A stretch of DNA of 64,000 bases from Maniola hyperantus (GCF_902806685.2 NC_048543.1:7908106-7972105); one strand, 5' to 3'; counted from the first letter of the stretch, positions 45,358 to 57,837 are shown. Numbers and translations: made by a program. Notes: generated from the sequence alone by a model not told the origin.

Positions 45358-46190
45358 TTAATATTTTCTTAAAAAAGAAGAATTTCTACGATAAATTGCA
45401 TCATTTAAATCTTTTACAAAGTATGACCTAGGAGTGGAATGTTTACCGACTATTTGTCCCTGAACCCATACCTTCCCCTTCTTTAACATACAATTATCAT
45501 TGATTTCAAAATCACCTTTTTCTTTACATTCTGTTATAATAATTAGCATAAGTTACTTGTCTTTTTAATAAATTTTCTGTTACATTTGTTACAATTTGTG
45601 GTTTTAACAACTCATTACAAATAGGTAATTTAGTCCTAGTTCTTCGATTCATTAATAACTGAGAGGGTGAAGCATCTAATACAGGGAGGGGCGTGTTTCT
45701 ATACTCTAACAATGCCTCTGATATGTCTTTTTTATCATCATAACATTTTTTAAGCATATTCTTTGCAGTCTGCACACTCTTTTCAGCTAAACCATTTGAT
45801 TTAGGATAATGGACTACTAGTTATTATTTCAAAATTCCATTCTTTTGAAAACTGTATCATTTCTTGTGATGAAAAAGGCATATTATCCGCTATCAAAATT
45901 TTTGGGATACCATGAGTTATAAATATATTTTTTAATGTTTGAATTACAGTATATGAAGTTTTATTGTTAATCTGACATATTTCTATCCACTTAGAATAGT
46001 AATCCGCCAAAATTAAATATGTTTTATTTCTTAGTTCACACAGATCAACACCTACTTTATTAAAAGGAAGGTTTGGTATCTCATGGCAAATCATTGGCTC
46101 TTTTTGTTCATTACTCATATACCTAAGACATATTTTACAGCTTTTTATGTAATTTTCTAAGTCTGCATTAATTCCATACCAATAAAATAT
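45358..46190 (-). pseudogene. Gypsy-type LTR retrotransposon integrase fragment
   Basis: The minus strand encodes the end of the zinc-binding domain (YWYGINADLENYIKSCKICL), then the integrase core (KVGVDLC, YLILADYYSKWIE, ILIADNMPFSSQ). A one-base shift near 45800 interrupts it. The next frame continues HYPKSNGLAEKSVQTAKN, LEYRNTPL and SPSQLLMNRR, followed by a C-terminal part with KVWVQGQIVG. The three acidic catalytic positions are visible across the break. Reverse transcriptase, RNase H and gag are absent, so the copy is internally deleted. This is an insect retroelement relic and cannot act alone. Confidence 0.85.
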
Positions 46191-46191
46191 G

Positions 46192-46310
46192 TATGAATGT
46201 CATAGACAACATCTTACTTTTACTACATCTTTCCCTTTTAAAATGTATACAAAACAAATTGAATGCAAGTAGAAATACACACATACCTATGTAATACATA
46301 ACAACTTATC
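46192..46310 (-). repeat. 119-bp direct repeat, LTR-like, upstream copy
   Basis: Identical to 45233-45351 and directly fused to the integrase zinc-binding segment. Only the first part of the LTR remains. A 14-bp word CTTACTTTTACTAC from inside the repeat recurs immediately outside it (46311-46324), suggesting a template switch. Confidence 0.75.
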
Positions 46311-46324
46311 TTACTTTTACTACA

Positions 46325-46741
46325 CGTACCTACCAAAAGTCAGTATATTGGTTTAACAGATATTTCCTAAGGATTTCATTTTATCTGAAAAATACATGGG
46401 TGAAATTTTCATGCACTCTTGTACTTAGGGTTCCAGAGGCAAATATCATATTTATAGCACTTCAGAGCAAATGGCGTTTTAAATTCACCCCACTGCACCA
46501 CTTACCTAGTTCCATAAATATAAATGCTTATTTCAAATGTTCACTGGGTCATATAGGTTTTATATAACAAGGCAAAGCTGCAACCCATTTTGACGCGTAA
46601 CTAGCGAAATATCGTTAGGGGTATTTTTTTAAAGTGGGTACGTACCCAAATATTAATTTTTGGTGGTTTTTAAGGGGGATTTCATTTAATAAATTAATGA
46701 GATGAAATACATATGAGACTGCAGATGGAAAGTACGCAGTA
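46325..46741. other. AT-rich spacer
   Basis: No gene recognised. Confidence 0.5.
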
Positions 46742-46802
46742 GGTTTCTTTTTGCCCCAGTGCTGTGTATACCTAATACACAGCACTGGGGCAAAAAGAAA
46801 CC
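46742..46802. repeat. Perfect 27-bp hairpin
   Basis: Arms 46742-46768 and 46776-46802 are exact inverse copies (27 of 27) with loop TACCTAA. The right arm is joined to the end of a family B copy. Confidence 0.97.
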
Positions 46803-47155
46803 GGCTAAGTGCGAGTCAGACTTGCTCACCGAGGGTTCCGTACTACAGTCGTATTTTTTCGACATTTTGCACGATAAATCAAAAACCATTATGCAAAAAA
46901 ATAATCTGTTTTAGAATGTACAGGTAAAGCCCTTTTGATATGACACCCCACTTGGTATATTAATCTTACTTTAAATGTTGAAAACAGTAATTATTTGTTC
47001 AATAACACATTTTATTTTTTTTGTGTATTATGTAACCACAAATTCACGTTTTTCGGATTTTTACCCTTACGTCTGCTATAAGAGCTACATATACCTGCCA
47101 AATATGATTCTAGGTCAACGGAAAGTATTTTTACTTTTGAGGTACGGAACGTACA
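46798..47155 (-). repeat. Repeat family B copy
   Basis: A minus copy starting ACCGGCTAAGTGCGAGTC and reaching the GAGGTACGGAA part. Some internal deletions. Confidence 0.85.
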
Positions 47156-47180
47156 TTTTTTTAAGAAACAGATATAGCGA

Positions 47181-47880
47181 GTAAACGAGCAGACGGGTCA
47201 CCTAATGTTAAGTGATTACCGGCGCCCATGAACATTTGCAGCACCTGAGGAACCGCCGATGCGTTGCCGGCCTTTTAGGAATTTGTTGGTCCGCCCCTTG
47301 AATAACCCCATGTTATAATCTAGTGGGAATACCGCCGATGGGAGTTGGTTCCACAGTTTGCACGTGCGTGGAAAGAAGGATCTGGCGCAGCGGACGGTCG
47401 AAGTGCACCAGACACCCAGGTGGTGAGGGTGAAATTCCTTACGGTGGCGCGCGGTGCGGTTGTAGAAAAAAGAGAGTGGAATGAGGTCAAAAAGCTCTTC
47501 GGAGCACTCCCCATTATACAGGCGATAGAACACGCATAGAGAGCTAACGTCTCTGCGGTGCTTCAGGCTTTCCAACGAGCCGGTTAGTTTGGGATCGTCC
47601 ACAAGTCGAACAGCCTGCCTTTAGATCCGATCAAATGGAAGGAGTTGGTACTGGGGTGCTCCAGCCCAAAGGTGGGAAATGATCGCGGAATTGAACTTCG
47701 CTCGAAATGTGGACTCCAAGAATCCCAATGCTGTTGGAAGGTGTGAGGGGCGTGCTCTGAAAGAGAAGAGGTAATGTGAACGGGGACTTCTTGGCGGAAA
47801 ACGCGCAAACTTGTGTTTTCGTAATGTATTGACTTATATCTATTGTTAATTGTATATTTTCTCGTAATAAAAGTCATCTT
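47181..47880 (-). pseudogene. LINE ORF2 C-terminus and tail (Jockey/CR1-like)
   Basis: Minus-strand coding of the reverse transcriptase C-terminal region. 47602-47216 is open for 128 codons: KHRRDVSSLCVFYRLYNGEC, SEELFDLIP, FFPRTCKLWNQLPSAVFPLD, NKFLKGRQRIGG, then a stop. Upstream, SHLWAGAPQYQLLPFDRI-like residues continue in other frames, so at least one shift separates them. The 3' tail has GGTGACCCG[T/C]CTGCTCG. The N-terminal domains (gag-like, endonuclease, most of the polymerase) are missing. Typical 5'-truncated LINE. Confidence 0.85.
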
Positions 47881-48000
47881 TCAAGCTACTTGCATCTTTG
47901 TGCCTAATATTATGGTTATGATCGGTTCACTGGATGAGCTGTGAAAAGATATCAGACAGATAAACACGCTTGCGTGTATGGATGGATAATAATACCTATG

Positions 48001-48090
48001 TACAGTAGCCGGCGAGTAATATTGTACCTACATCGACCTTTAGAATGAGATTTCGGCTTCGTAGGGCGTTGTCTCTGTCACTCATACCTA
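48001..48090 (+). mobile_element. MITE N, left half only
   Basis: TACAGTAGCCGGCGAGTAAT, CATCGACCTTTAGAATG and GGGCGTTGTCTCTGTCACTC, then a break. Confidence 0.75.
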
Positions 48091-48326
48091 ATAATAATAG
48101 TTTACAATCTCCGAAATATAATACCTACTGGCAAGCTTTAATCTTAGCTACACTATGCGATCTGAATATTGTATAGATCCAGGGTCTAGGTCCAGTCTTG
48201 TTCATCGTCGAGTCGCTTCCGGAGATCACTGACTACATACTAAGTAAAAAGGTTCATGAACATTTGGTTAAGGAAAAACATAACTTCCCTCAAAATTATT
48301 TCAAAATTATTTTGTTCAAATAGGCT

Positions 48327-48503
48327 TACAGTACGTGGCCAAAAGTGATGAACATCGATCTTTAGAAGGAGACGGCAGATTTGTAGAGCACTGTCTCGGT
48401 CGTTGAGACCGACAAAGCGTCATATGAGTATGAGTGGCAGAGGCAACGCTCTACAAAGATGAAATGTCATTCTAAATACCGATGTTCATCACTTTCAAGT
48501 ACA
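48327..48503. mobile_element. MITE N, diverged copy
   Basis: It starts TACAGTACGTGGCC, has ACATCGATCTTTAGAAGGAG and GTTGAGACCGACAAAG, and ends with the inverse CCGATGTTCATCACTTTC. Confidence 0.8.
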
Positions 48504-50194
48504 AGTTCTTTCTTCCAAATCGTTCGTATTCATTGTAATGAGGTGATGGTGCAATACGTCTGGATTTCAAACGGGTCGTTCATTAGTATCAGAGGTGGCG
48601 CTGATTTATTTGGTTCCAAAACCTCTATTTCCTCCTTTCTTGGAAAATTTAGGAAAATTATTGATTTAATCTTCTATTAGTTCGCTACGACACTATCAAT
48701 CAGGCTACGGCTTGTTTACCATGCAAAAGAGCTTTGATAACCAATCCTGTCAGCCCTTCTTAAAAAAAAACAGTTATTTAATGCAAAAGTCGGACATACT
48801 TTTTCCGCTGTTTGGGCAACGTCTCATTTTAGATACAGTGATACGAATCTTGGCTAAAAAGGTGCTATTTTTACCCCGAGTTATGGTCTGAAGCATGAGC
48901 GAAAATATTTGCATAATGGTTAGTTTCATACGCTACTTGACTTCTGAGTTTATATTATTTTTTCAATTTCGGGGGTTATGAAGTCTTCTAGAATCCTACG
49001 TATTGCAATAACTCTTGCTTAGATACCGAAAGTGATTGTTTGTTCTGCAATCATTTTGATCCGAAGAAATAAGAAAAATGTGATTTTTTTGTTAGATTAT
49101 TATATCATCTTGATTTGTTTCCAGTCTTGGCACTTTGGATTAGGCACCTATAGCTGCTAAGTCTTGGAGATAAAAAGTGTAAGATCAGAAGTAAAATATG
49201 TAAAGAAATGGAAATTATAAATGAAATGAGATGAAATACGATGAAGATAATATAATACTTATCTAAATAAACTTAACGACTGATCGTGTTTTATTTGGAG
49301 AGGCTGTTCCTACTAAAGCTTGAAACAATATATCATGCATCAAAAGAGCAGTGCGATGGAAATATGTCCTACTTAGAAGTTGTAGAAGGCTCGGGGACTC
49401 TTGATGCCAGAAGCGTCAACTGCATGGGGTATGTGGAATGAATGCGGCTACTAAACTGCTGTTGATGATTATACTATAGGTAACTGTACTGTATAAGAAG
49501 ATCATATTATAACAGCGCGTGACTCCACCAGTGTTTTGCAGTGCGAACGCCTTCATAAGTAATAGTTCCTTGTATTGCAACTTCTAGAATAGCCACATTT
49601 TCATCGCGCGTAGGTACTGTTTGTTTGCCTTTATCAAGCAGTAAATAATAAATAATAGGTGAGAGAAAGTTTTTATAACTAACTCTATAATGCACTCGCT
49701 TTGCAACTCGAAGTCTCAGGTAAGTTGGTATAAGACGTATAAAATCCTTGGTGCAAGTTTAAATTAAGTATTAGTTTGAAAGTCGATAGATAAGTGTTCC
49801 AACTTCATAGATATTTGAGAAGGCACTAGTTGAAAGTCGACAGGGTAGGGATAGATATTATTAACGCCCTACACCCCGCATCCTACGGTTCTGTACGGTA
49901 GGTACTTATTTTAAAAAATGTTGCCGATCATCGTATCGTGGTCAACTTCTTTTGCAGTTTAGAGCACCAAGATATATCTCAAATTATATTACAATGAACG
50001 CAAAACCCGTAACTCTGAACTCAGAACTTTAGACCTTTGGCTAGTGACTTTTACAACACTTTTGGCAGAAAAGCCGCGAAAAAGCAATGTCACATTTGAA
50101 AATATTGAGATTCGTCATCAAAGTTTTATGCTTTGTTTTTGTCTAATAATTTTGTGGTGTACAATAAAAGTAAATATAAGTATTCTATTCTATT
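48504..50194. other. Spacer
   Basis: No supported gene. 49320-49470 has a weak likeness to a LINE end (finishing GTTGATGATTATAC), too decayed to assign. Confidence 0.4.
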
Positions 50195-50363
50195 CTAAGA
50201 GCGATCACGAACTCATCCGATCCGAATCCGTGAAAATACGGATATAAAAATATCTACGTCATGTTATGTCATAAACTAGGTAGGTACCATACAAATAGTT
50301 CTATGAATATTTCGGAACGTATTTTCACGGACTCGGATCGGATGAGTGGGTGACCGCTCTAAG
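50195..50363. mobile_element. MITE with ~50-bp inverted ends
   Basis: 169 bp. Ends CTAAGAGCGATCAC / GTGACCGCTCTAAG; both arms carry ACTCATCCGATCCGA and TCCGTGAAAATACG inverted. Confidence 0.9.
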
Positions 50364-50446
50364 ATTGAAATTATTTAAACCAATGAGATGCCAATATAAT
50401 ATTTACCTACACAATAAATATAAATTTATCTAATAGACTAAGCCCG

Positions 50447-50795
50447 CGATGGCAGACCTTCGCTATTTCATAAAATCTTAAAGTTTCTTTTCCAGACAAA
50501 GTATTGTGGTAACCTCTTGCCAGACACCCAAGACATATTAAAGTTGCAGGGTATCTGGCAGGAGGTTGCCACGATATTGTCTGGCAATGGCATGGCGTGA
50601 TTTCTAATATCCTATTCCGAGGAAAAATTTAAAAAAAATTACACATTATACTGATGTAAGATTTTTTACACCTTTGTTACCTATTATCTGCCAAAGCCAC
50701 TATGATCAAAACTTCACAGTCACTGATCGTTCCTTCCTGTGTTGGGGACAATACGCAGAGAAACTTTCAGCTTTTATATAGCGAAGGTCTGGCCT
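50447..50795. mobile_element. Foldback element containing repeat R
   Basis: The left end GGCAGACCTTCGCTAT is inverse to the right end ATAGCGAAGGTCTGGCC. Inside, GTGGTAACCTCTTGCCAGAC is inverse to GTCTGG...GGTTGCCAC. The right part is also present at 37195-37485. Confidence 0.75.
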
Positions 50796-53198
50796 GGCCC
50801 TCACAGTACATTCTCTCTCTCTATAATTCTCTTTTCTAAAGAAAAGTTATCACGGATTAAAAATTTAAATAAGAACAGTTTAAAATGTACATTCATTCAT
50901 AGGTATACATATTTCGTAGCATATTTAATTTTCTTACAACATGCAATAGTAGGTAAGTGAAGTACACGCATGTATCGATTAAGTTCATTGTAAGTAGAAA
51001 ATTACTCAATCAGAATAAAACTTCAACTTTATGGGTTGATAGAATCGGATAAGGTAAGATATTGTAGTTAAATTGTAGTATGGCTGTTATGTGTTGTGAA
51101 CATGTAAGACAAGGTGATATACAGGGCGATAAGCTCTACCGATCGACAGACAGTCACGCGACTATCATCAGCTACATAAAATTACGAAGAAGGAAGTCTA
51201 ATCTCTGTAGGTACCTACATACTATAATCTTGTTGTATGTTTAGTTGATCATTATGTGAATCTAGTTTTTACAACTTTAAGTCAGGTCTCTGAACTAAAA
51301 ATCAGGTTGTACAGGTATTTAAGAGCTTGCGAATTATGTTTTGCTAGATCTCTGTACACATACCTCGCAAGATCTTAAATACTTAGTATAGCCACCGTCA
51401 GTAGCTATCTACCTAAAATTCAACTGTGGGGATTATTCACCTTAAAAACATCACCACACGCACGTACGTATGTTTTATATTAACAAATTGAATATTTTCT
51501 TATTCTACACATTTGATTTGATATCGAACTCGATCATTTAATCACAAGCTAATTTTTTTCGCGATGTCTTATCCGCCATATTCAATTTGTCATAGTCATG
51601 AACATGAAGTTTGGATTATGGTGGCTTTGAGAGATAACTTTGAGAGAACTTTTAAGTGGAAAAAACTGTGCCTACTGTCAATCTGTTATCTATCTTTATC
51701 TATCTCTATGATCTTTATCTTGTACACAGAACAAATAATCAGTTATTAACTTTATTTTATGATACAGATAGCTACATAAAGTAAAATCTTCATTTAAACT
51801 TATAAGTAAATGGATATCAGTTTTGACATAAACTTTAAACTTTTCAACTTTTTAACTTAAAAAGTTAAAGAGATCGTATGTATGGAGGGAATTTAATAAA
51901 AAGTACATACGAAATTACAAGTTTCAACCACGTCCACCACGTTTTGTTCTCTATTCTGATGTCAGTCTGTTTAGGAATAGGTATGTATCAATATACTTTT
52001 TATGTTATACATAGATTTTTTATTAAATAGGTACTAATCTTACGTGCCACTTAAATATTTTCTAATCGTACTTATAAGTGGCTAAATACCTACTTACATA
52101 TTTCTACAAACACGAGAATGGCGTGGCTGGAACACAACAGAATTACTGTGAAAAAGATATGGACCTGTGTAAACATGGCTTCACTATGGCGTCTACAGTT
52201 TGGGATTTAGAATCACTCGAAAGACCAATATCGGTTTTTGAAGTTCCTTTTATGGTACTAAATTGAAAAATGTAAAGACTAATAATAATTTATTCGCTTA
52301 TTACCGCGGACATAATTTTATTAGCTCTACTAAGTAGTTTGCACTATCAACTTAAAAAAGTTTTGAGTTATGTTTTAAATTAGGTACTTAGTACATATTA
52401 TTATCAGAAAAAACTCTATTTCTTTCTTAATTTACTATATATACCTACTTACCTATCTGTAAAATAAATGCGATGGGCATCTCAGGAGGCTGGTAAAAAG
52501 TTTCATCGGAATTCAGAACTTACCGATATATACCAACCAAGTGGCCAGAGGCACCCCTTCAGAGATTTCTTAGTACAGATTTATACCGAGATCTGAACAA
52601 GCTGAAACTTGAAAACTGTTTACTACAGATACTTTTCTAATAATTCACAGGGCGATAAGGGAATTGGTAAAGTTGGAATTTCACGCAATACGCATTCAAG
52701 GTAGGTTTGGTACTTTTATTATTGTTCAATTCATAGAAGGTTATGATATTATGACGCGCGGGATTGCAATTACTTCTACAATATGACATAAGTAATATTA
52801 TTGTGAATTGAATATTTGAAATGAGCAACCGTCGTGCTTCTTGGTGGTTCTTCTGGCTAGGAAGAGCATTTAGAACCAGTGGTGTTTTATATTAGACACG
52901 GTCGTGAAAGTACTTAGTAAGTTTACTAGTTTCTTCCAGCGACTTCATTCGCGTGGATATAGACTTTTCAAATTTCCCGTTGACCCTCAATCCTTTTTTA
53001 TAGTTATTAAAATAACTTACATGCAAAATTACATCTAAATTTAGGTACTTCGAATTGATATAGAACCTCCTTGGTTTGAGACTTTTGAGTGAAACTTTTT
53101 TCATATGGTACTTACTTATGTAGTTCTTCTATTAAAAAATATGCAACATTCGATTATCAACTTTCAGTTGTTTTTTTTATTCAGCTTAGACAATAAAG
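50796..53198. other. AT-rich spacer before the mariner relic
   Basis: No supported gene. Short frames at 51564-51749 and 52078-52266 have no recognisable domain. Confidence 0.45.
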
Positions 53199-54215
53199 AT
53201 GGATACTTCGAAAATTCGTGTGATTTTTGAATACGAGTTCCGACGCGGAACTAACGCGGCAGAAACAGCTCCCAATATTAATGTTGCGTTTGGAGAGGGG
53301 ACTGCTAATGAACGCACTGTGCGATTTTGGTTTAAACGCTTTCGTGATGGAAACTGCGATTTGAAGAATGAACCACTTGGAAGACTGCCCACACAGGTGA
53401 ATAACACTGATTTGAAAGAGATGGTGGAAGCCGATCCGAGCCAAACTACCCAGGAATTAGCGGCATGGTTTAACGTTACTTTACCAACAATATTGACTCA
53501 TTTGCGTCAAATCAATAAAATAAAAAAATATGAAAAATGGGTGCCTCATGATTTGACTGATCTGCAGAAAGAAACGCGTGTTGAAACTTGCGTTGCCTTT
53601 TGCGTTGAATCGATACCGAAATTAAGGAATATTGGATCGAATTGCGACATGTGATGAAAAATGGATTCTTTACGATAATCGTAAGCGGAAAATGCAATGG
53701 CTGACCCCAGGTCAAACGCCGCAACAGTGTCCTAAAGCAAAGCTTACCAATAAAAAGGTAATGGTAACTGTTTGGTGGTCTCAGGTGTTATTCACTACAG
53801 CTTTTTCCGATCTGGGCAAGCAATAACGGCAGATGTCTACTGCGCCGAACTCCGAACAATGATAGCGAAACTAGCAGTGAAACAGCCCCGACTTATGAAT
53901 CGATCTTCACCATTATTGCTCCATGATAACGCGAGACCTCATACAGCACGAGAAACCGGAACTCTACAGGAAATGCAGTTAGAAACCATTCGTCACCCTC
54001 GGTATTCGCCAGACCTTGCTCCAACGGACTACCATTTTTATCGTGATTTGAACAATTTTCTGCGTGATAAAAAGCTTGCTTCTCAGGAGGCAGTGCAAAA
54101 TGCTTTCACACAGTTTGTCGAATCTAGATCACCAGAGTTCTATCGCAAAGGCATAAATAAGCTTCCTATTAGATGGCAGCAATGTATAGATTATAATCGT
54201 AATTATTTTGATTAA
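53199..54215 (+). pseudogene. mariner transposase, frameshifted
   Basis: It starts at ATG 53199 (CAATAAAGATGG). The first frame (to about 53620) gives the paired helix-turn-helix region (RTVRFWFKRFRDGN, LAAWFNVTLPTILTHLRQIN) and KYEKWVPHDLT. A shift near 53600-53630 leads to DRIATCDEKWILYDNRKRK (first catalytic Asp). Another near 53775 leads to SGVIHYSFFRSGQ, LLHDNARPHTA (second Asp) and YSPDLAPTDYHFYRDL (third Asp, the DD34D type). An extra TAA lies in the expected frame near the first shift. The full protein would be about 340 residues, normal for mariner. It cannot be made from this copy. Confidence 0.92.
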
Positions 54216-54255
54216 ATAAATATGTTAAATTAAAAAAAAATATATATTTTTCAGT

Positions 54256-54287
54256 ACAAATCGGCAATTTCATACTTTAACCCCTAA
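54256..54287 (-). repeat. Candidate mariner 3' inverted repeat
   Basis: Read inwards it is TTAGGGGTTAAAGTATG and AAATTGCCGATTTG, similar in layout to mariner ends (TTAGG..., ...TTGC.GATTT). TA follows at 54288-54289. I do not find its partner upstream of the gene, so the 5' end may be lost. Confidence 0.55.
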
Positions 54288-54289
54288 TA

Positions 54290-54844
54290 TAATCCATCTT
54301 GTACTTGATTTTTCAATAAGCTCTAGTTTAGTTCGTATTCCTTAAATCATTAAGAATCATTCTGAGGCAAATAGCAGTTGGATAACTCCTGCATTAGAGT
54401 TCATTTTCTGAAGAAATCGACCAACCATTTTATTTTCAGCGCCGGGAGAGGCATCTCACGGATGTCGCTCTCCGAATACGAAAATAGGAAGACATTGATT
54501 CGTATCGTTAATTTGCGGATGAAAAAGTCAATTTATCATTTACCTAATAGAGTACATTTATAATGGAAATCATTCACGATAGTTTAAACGCTAAAATGCG
54601 AAAGGTGTGTTTGTTTGTTTGTTTGTCCTTCCTTTACGCCCTAATTAAGCAATCAATCGATTTGATTTGTAGAATGAAGAAAGAAGAAGAACAGTAACAG
54701 TTATTTTTCCACAGAGATCTTTTTGCGAGAATTATTTTGAATTTCGTTATTTCTAGAGAAAGAAAAATCAACATTACTTACTTATTGAATACTTATAGAT
54801 CACTTACTTTATGGGAAGAAAATAATGTAATACATAAAAGGAAA
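54290..54844. other. Spacer
   Basis: No gene recognised. A GTTT/GTTTGTTT tract is near 54608. Confidence 0.5.
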
Positions 54845-55050
54845 ATGTGACTGATTGACTGACTGACTGATCTATCAGCGCACAGCTCAAACTACTGGAT
54901 GGATCGGGATAGAATTTGGCATGCAGATAGCTATTATGACGTAGGCATTAGCTAAGAAAGGATTTTTGAAAAATCAACCCCTAAGGGGCTGAAATAGGGG
55001 TTTTAAATTTGTGTAGTCCACGCAGACGAAGTCGCGAGTATAAGCTAGTC
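54845..55050 (-). repeat. Repeat family F copy
   Basis: A minus copy from GTGACTGATTGACTGACTG to GACGAAGTCGCGAGTATAAG and CTAGT. It has GCAGATAGCTATTATGACG, the uninterrupted empty site for MITE M. Confidence 0.9.
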
Positions 55051-55629
55051 CTAAAATATAAAAGAAAAGTCTGCAAACATAATAACTAGAATAAATAGAG
55101 CAGGGCAGATTGTAAAGATGTCGGCCTACCCACAGTTGTATGCACACTGGTACAACCAGATAGTACGCGAATGTTATAATTATGGCTCTTATTGCTCACC
55201 ACAGAAGGACGAAAGTGCAGCAATGGGTGGTCTTCAAACTATGGACTACAGCATATAAAATCAAAGAGATTACTGCCTACGCTCCATTTCCAAGAAAGTG
55301 TATTAATAATAGAAATTCTTTAGAAAACGTGCCTCCGCCTTTTCCTAGTGAATTGATATAAATTCACATGTTACTGCAACAATTTAACTGCACTTCGATA
55401 GAAAATAGGTATTCCTGTGTACGTAAGGGTAAAATATTTCGATACAAAAATTTATTCCTTCAATTTTCAGCTTTTGAGTGAAAAAGCAGTAGTTTTAAAA
55501 CCTAGGCATATCATACTTCCTGTAGAAGGAAGAATTTTTAGAGTGAGTTTTGAAATACCTCACTATTTAAAAATATATAGAAAAAAAAACATTTAGTCGA
55601 TAAATATAATTGGACCCCCGTATATTGAA
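55051..55629. other. Spacer
   Basis: No gene recognised. Confidence 0.5.
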
Positions 55630-55840
55630 TCCATACTAATATTATAAATGCGAAAGTGTGTCTGTCTGTCTGTCTGTCTGCTAGCTTTTCACGGCTCAAC
55701 CGTTCAACCGATTTTGACGAAATTTGGTACAGAGATAGCTTGCATCCCGGGCTACTTTTTATCCTGGAAAATCAAAGAGTTCTCACGGGATTTTTGAAAA
55801 CCCTAAATCCGCGCGTACCAAGTCGCGGGCATCAGCTAGT
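55630..55840 (-). repeat. Repeat family A, full copy
   Basis: ATCCATACTAATATTATAAA with a GTCT tract to CAAGTCGCGGGCATCAGC and TAGT. Near consensus. Confidence 0.9.
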
Positions 55841-57192
55841 ATAAAATATATCGATTTAGGATACACAATTGTAGAGACAATTTCATACACTCTCGACACT
55901 CAATATAAGCGAATTAATTTATTTACCTATTACTACTACAGGAATTCGGCCTGTCAACAAACAATTTGTTGTGTGTTGCTATTACCGGTAGGTACCGGTA
56001 ATAGCAACATCGATGCTTCTTGCTTGTGTGACAACAATGTAAGAACAGTGACGCCAGCGCGGTAGAGTTGCGGGCAACGATAAACTGGGTGGGTATCGCT
56101 AAATATTATACAAATTTTTGAGATTACCACTTTCAAGCTGACCTGACCAGTCTATAGCTCTAATAACATGTTTCAAGTATTTATTGTAAGAAAAGCAGAA
56201 ATAAATATACAGCAGCATGTTATCCGTCTTTACAGTATATGCGCATAACAAGTTGTGTGCCGGTTAACCGAGCGATACATTATTCCACCACAAACGTAGC
56301 TACGAAAAGTAATTCAATCCAGTTGGCTGAACATTTTCTGAGAAACAAACTCAGTTTCTTATGCTAAGACGAAGTATCTCTCTACACTCGTATTTACTTA
56401 CGAGTAGGCGATAGGTAGTATTGCCGAACACAATTTTTTCCAATACATTCGCGAAATTGAAACACAAGTGTCCCCCAGAGCAATTTGATTGGGTACATCC
56501 CACTTTGAGTGGGTGAGTATTTTATAGAATTCAGTATTTGCATTTCGATTTCATTTCCTTATTTCTTGGGCTCAATCGTGTGGGAATAGTAAAATTAGAT
56601 ACATACACTTTTTAGTTTGTAGATGAACTCCAGACTGTGGTTTTTATCTAATGTACCATAATAATATTACAAAAACATTGATTGCCCAGACTGACTCACT
56701 GATCTATCCACGCAACAGTCCAAACCATTGCACTAGGGTTAGAAAGTTGGGAGTTAGCAGGTTCCCTTTGTAAGAAAATCTGTCATTGTTCACGAAATTA
56801 ATGCCATGAAAATTGGTATTTGTGCATAAAAATGTAGAAAAACTTAGGTGTTTCAAGATTTTTGGAAATGCTGATTTTCAGAATTCCATTCTATCCATAG
56901 CCGATGTCTACGTATTATGTACCTATATCCACATTCCACACGCGTTTAGTACCAATTTCGGCCGCATGCGTGTTTAGTGTTTCGACATGGTTTCGACTAA
57001 TAAAATGGATAACTTGGTAGAAAGGTGAAGTAGACCTAATATTAGACTGACTTGGTATTTCACTTCGTAGACTGGTTTAATTATAACATAACAACGGTGA
57101 TTTAGAACAAACTGAACATTTGGGAAAATACTCTTGTTAGTAAGAAATACACGTCCGGTTATTACAATATCTGTGTCGGTTATTACAAGACA
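55841..57192. other. Spacer
   Basis: No supported gene. A short mirror-like ATTACCGGTAGGTACCGGTAAT palindrome is at 55981-56002. Confidence 0.5.
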
Positions 57193-57226
57193 CGATCCTT
57201 ACCGTGATTTCTCACGGTAAGGATCG
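57193..57226. repeat. Perfect 15-bp hairpin
   Basis: Arms CGATCCTTACCGTGA and TCACGGTAAGGATCG with a 4-nt TTTC loop. Confidence 0.97.
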
Positions 57227-57639
57227 AGATAATTTTAAATAGACGGGTCTGTTGCAATAATTATCCTTTGGTTTAGATTCTGTTGTCTTTCTCTAAACTA
57301 AAGTATTAGAAATTATTACTAACTTTTAGAGTATCTGCATCTTTTTCTTTTTAATAATGCTAAAACGGGACGGAACATGAATTTTAATTTAAAGACTCTA
57401 AATTTTAGTGCACGCTACAAATTTAAGCAATAGGCTCGTGACTGGCAGCGAAAGTCACGAGGTTTGACAGCTCTAAATTAAATTTAAAACTGTCAATCTG
57501 TGTCTGTCCATTTCATATTACATTAATTAGTAAGAAGAGGATGCGAATACTCTAAATTTTAGTTGTGTGCAGAAATTGATCGAGGTAATTTTAAATTGGT
57601 GGGTAGGTTGCAATTGGGTATCCCTTTGTTTAGGTGCAT

Positions 57640-57837
57640 GCATCTTACATACATAAAAATAAACTTTTCGTGGTCCCACATCATCGCACTGTTGCTAGAT
57701 CTATGTCACCTATACCTCGTTCATTAGCATCGTTCAACGCGCTTTTGGACAATAATGCGCAATGGGACCCATTTAATGATGGGTCTATAATACTGGTTCG
57801 GGAGTTACTGAAGTACGCTGAGAGCATTGCATGAATA
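57640..57837 (+). pseudogene. Probable LINE ORF C-terminal remnant
   Basis: A frame with HHRTVARSMSPIPRSLASFN and ALLDNN, then a stop. It resembles the C-terminal tail of some lepidopteran LINE proteins. The match is from memory and short, so it is tentative. An inverted repeat (57813-57861, arms GTACGCTGAGA) covers its stop. Confidence 0.4.

Noticed and set aside
52078..52266. 62-codon plus frame
   Set aside because: No family resemblance, AT-rich, no splice or promoter support.
53041..53070. 5' mariner inverted repeat
   Set aside because: TTAGGTACTTCGAATTG starts like a mariner end and lies at a plausible distance, but does not match the 3' terminus and lacks a TA before it.
57193..57226. 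Bacterial-type terminator
   Set aside because: A perfect hairpin, but no T-run follows and no gene precedes it; the window is eukaryotic.
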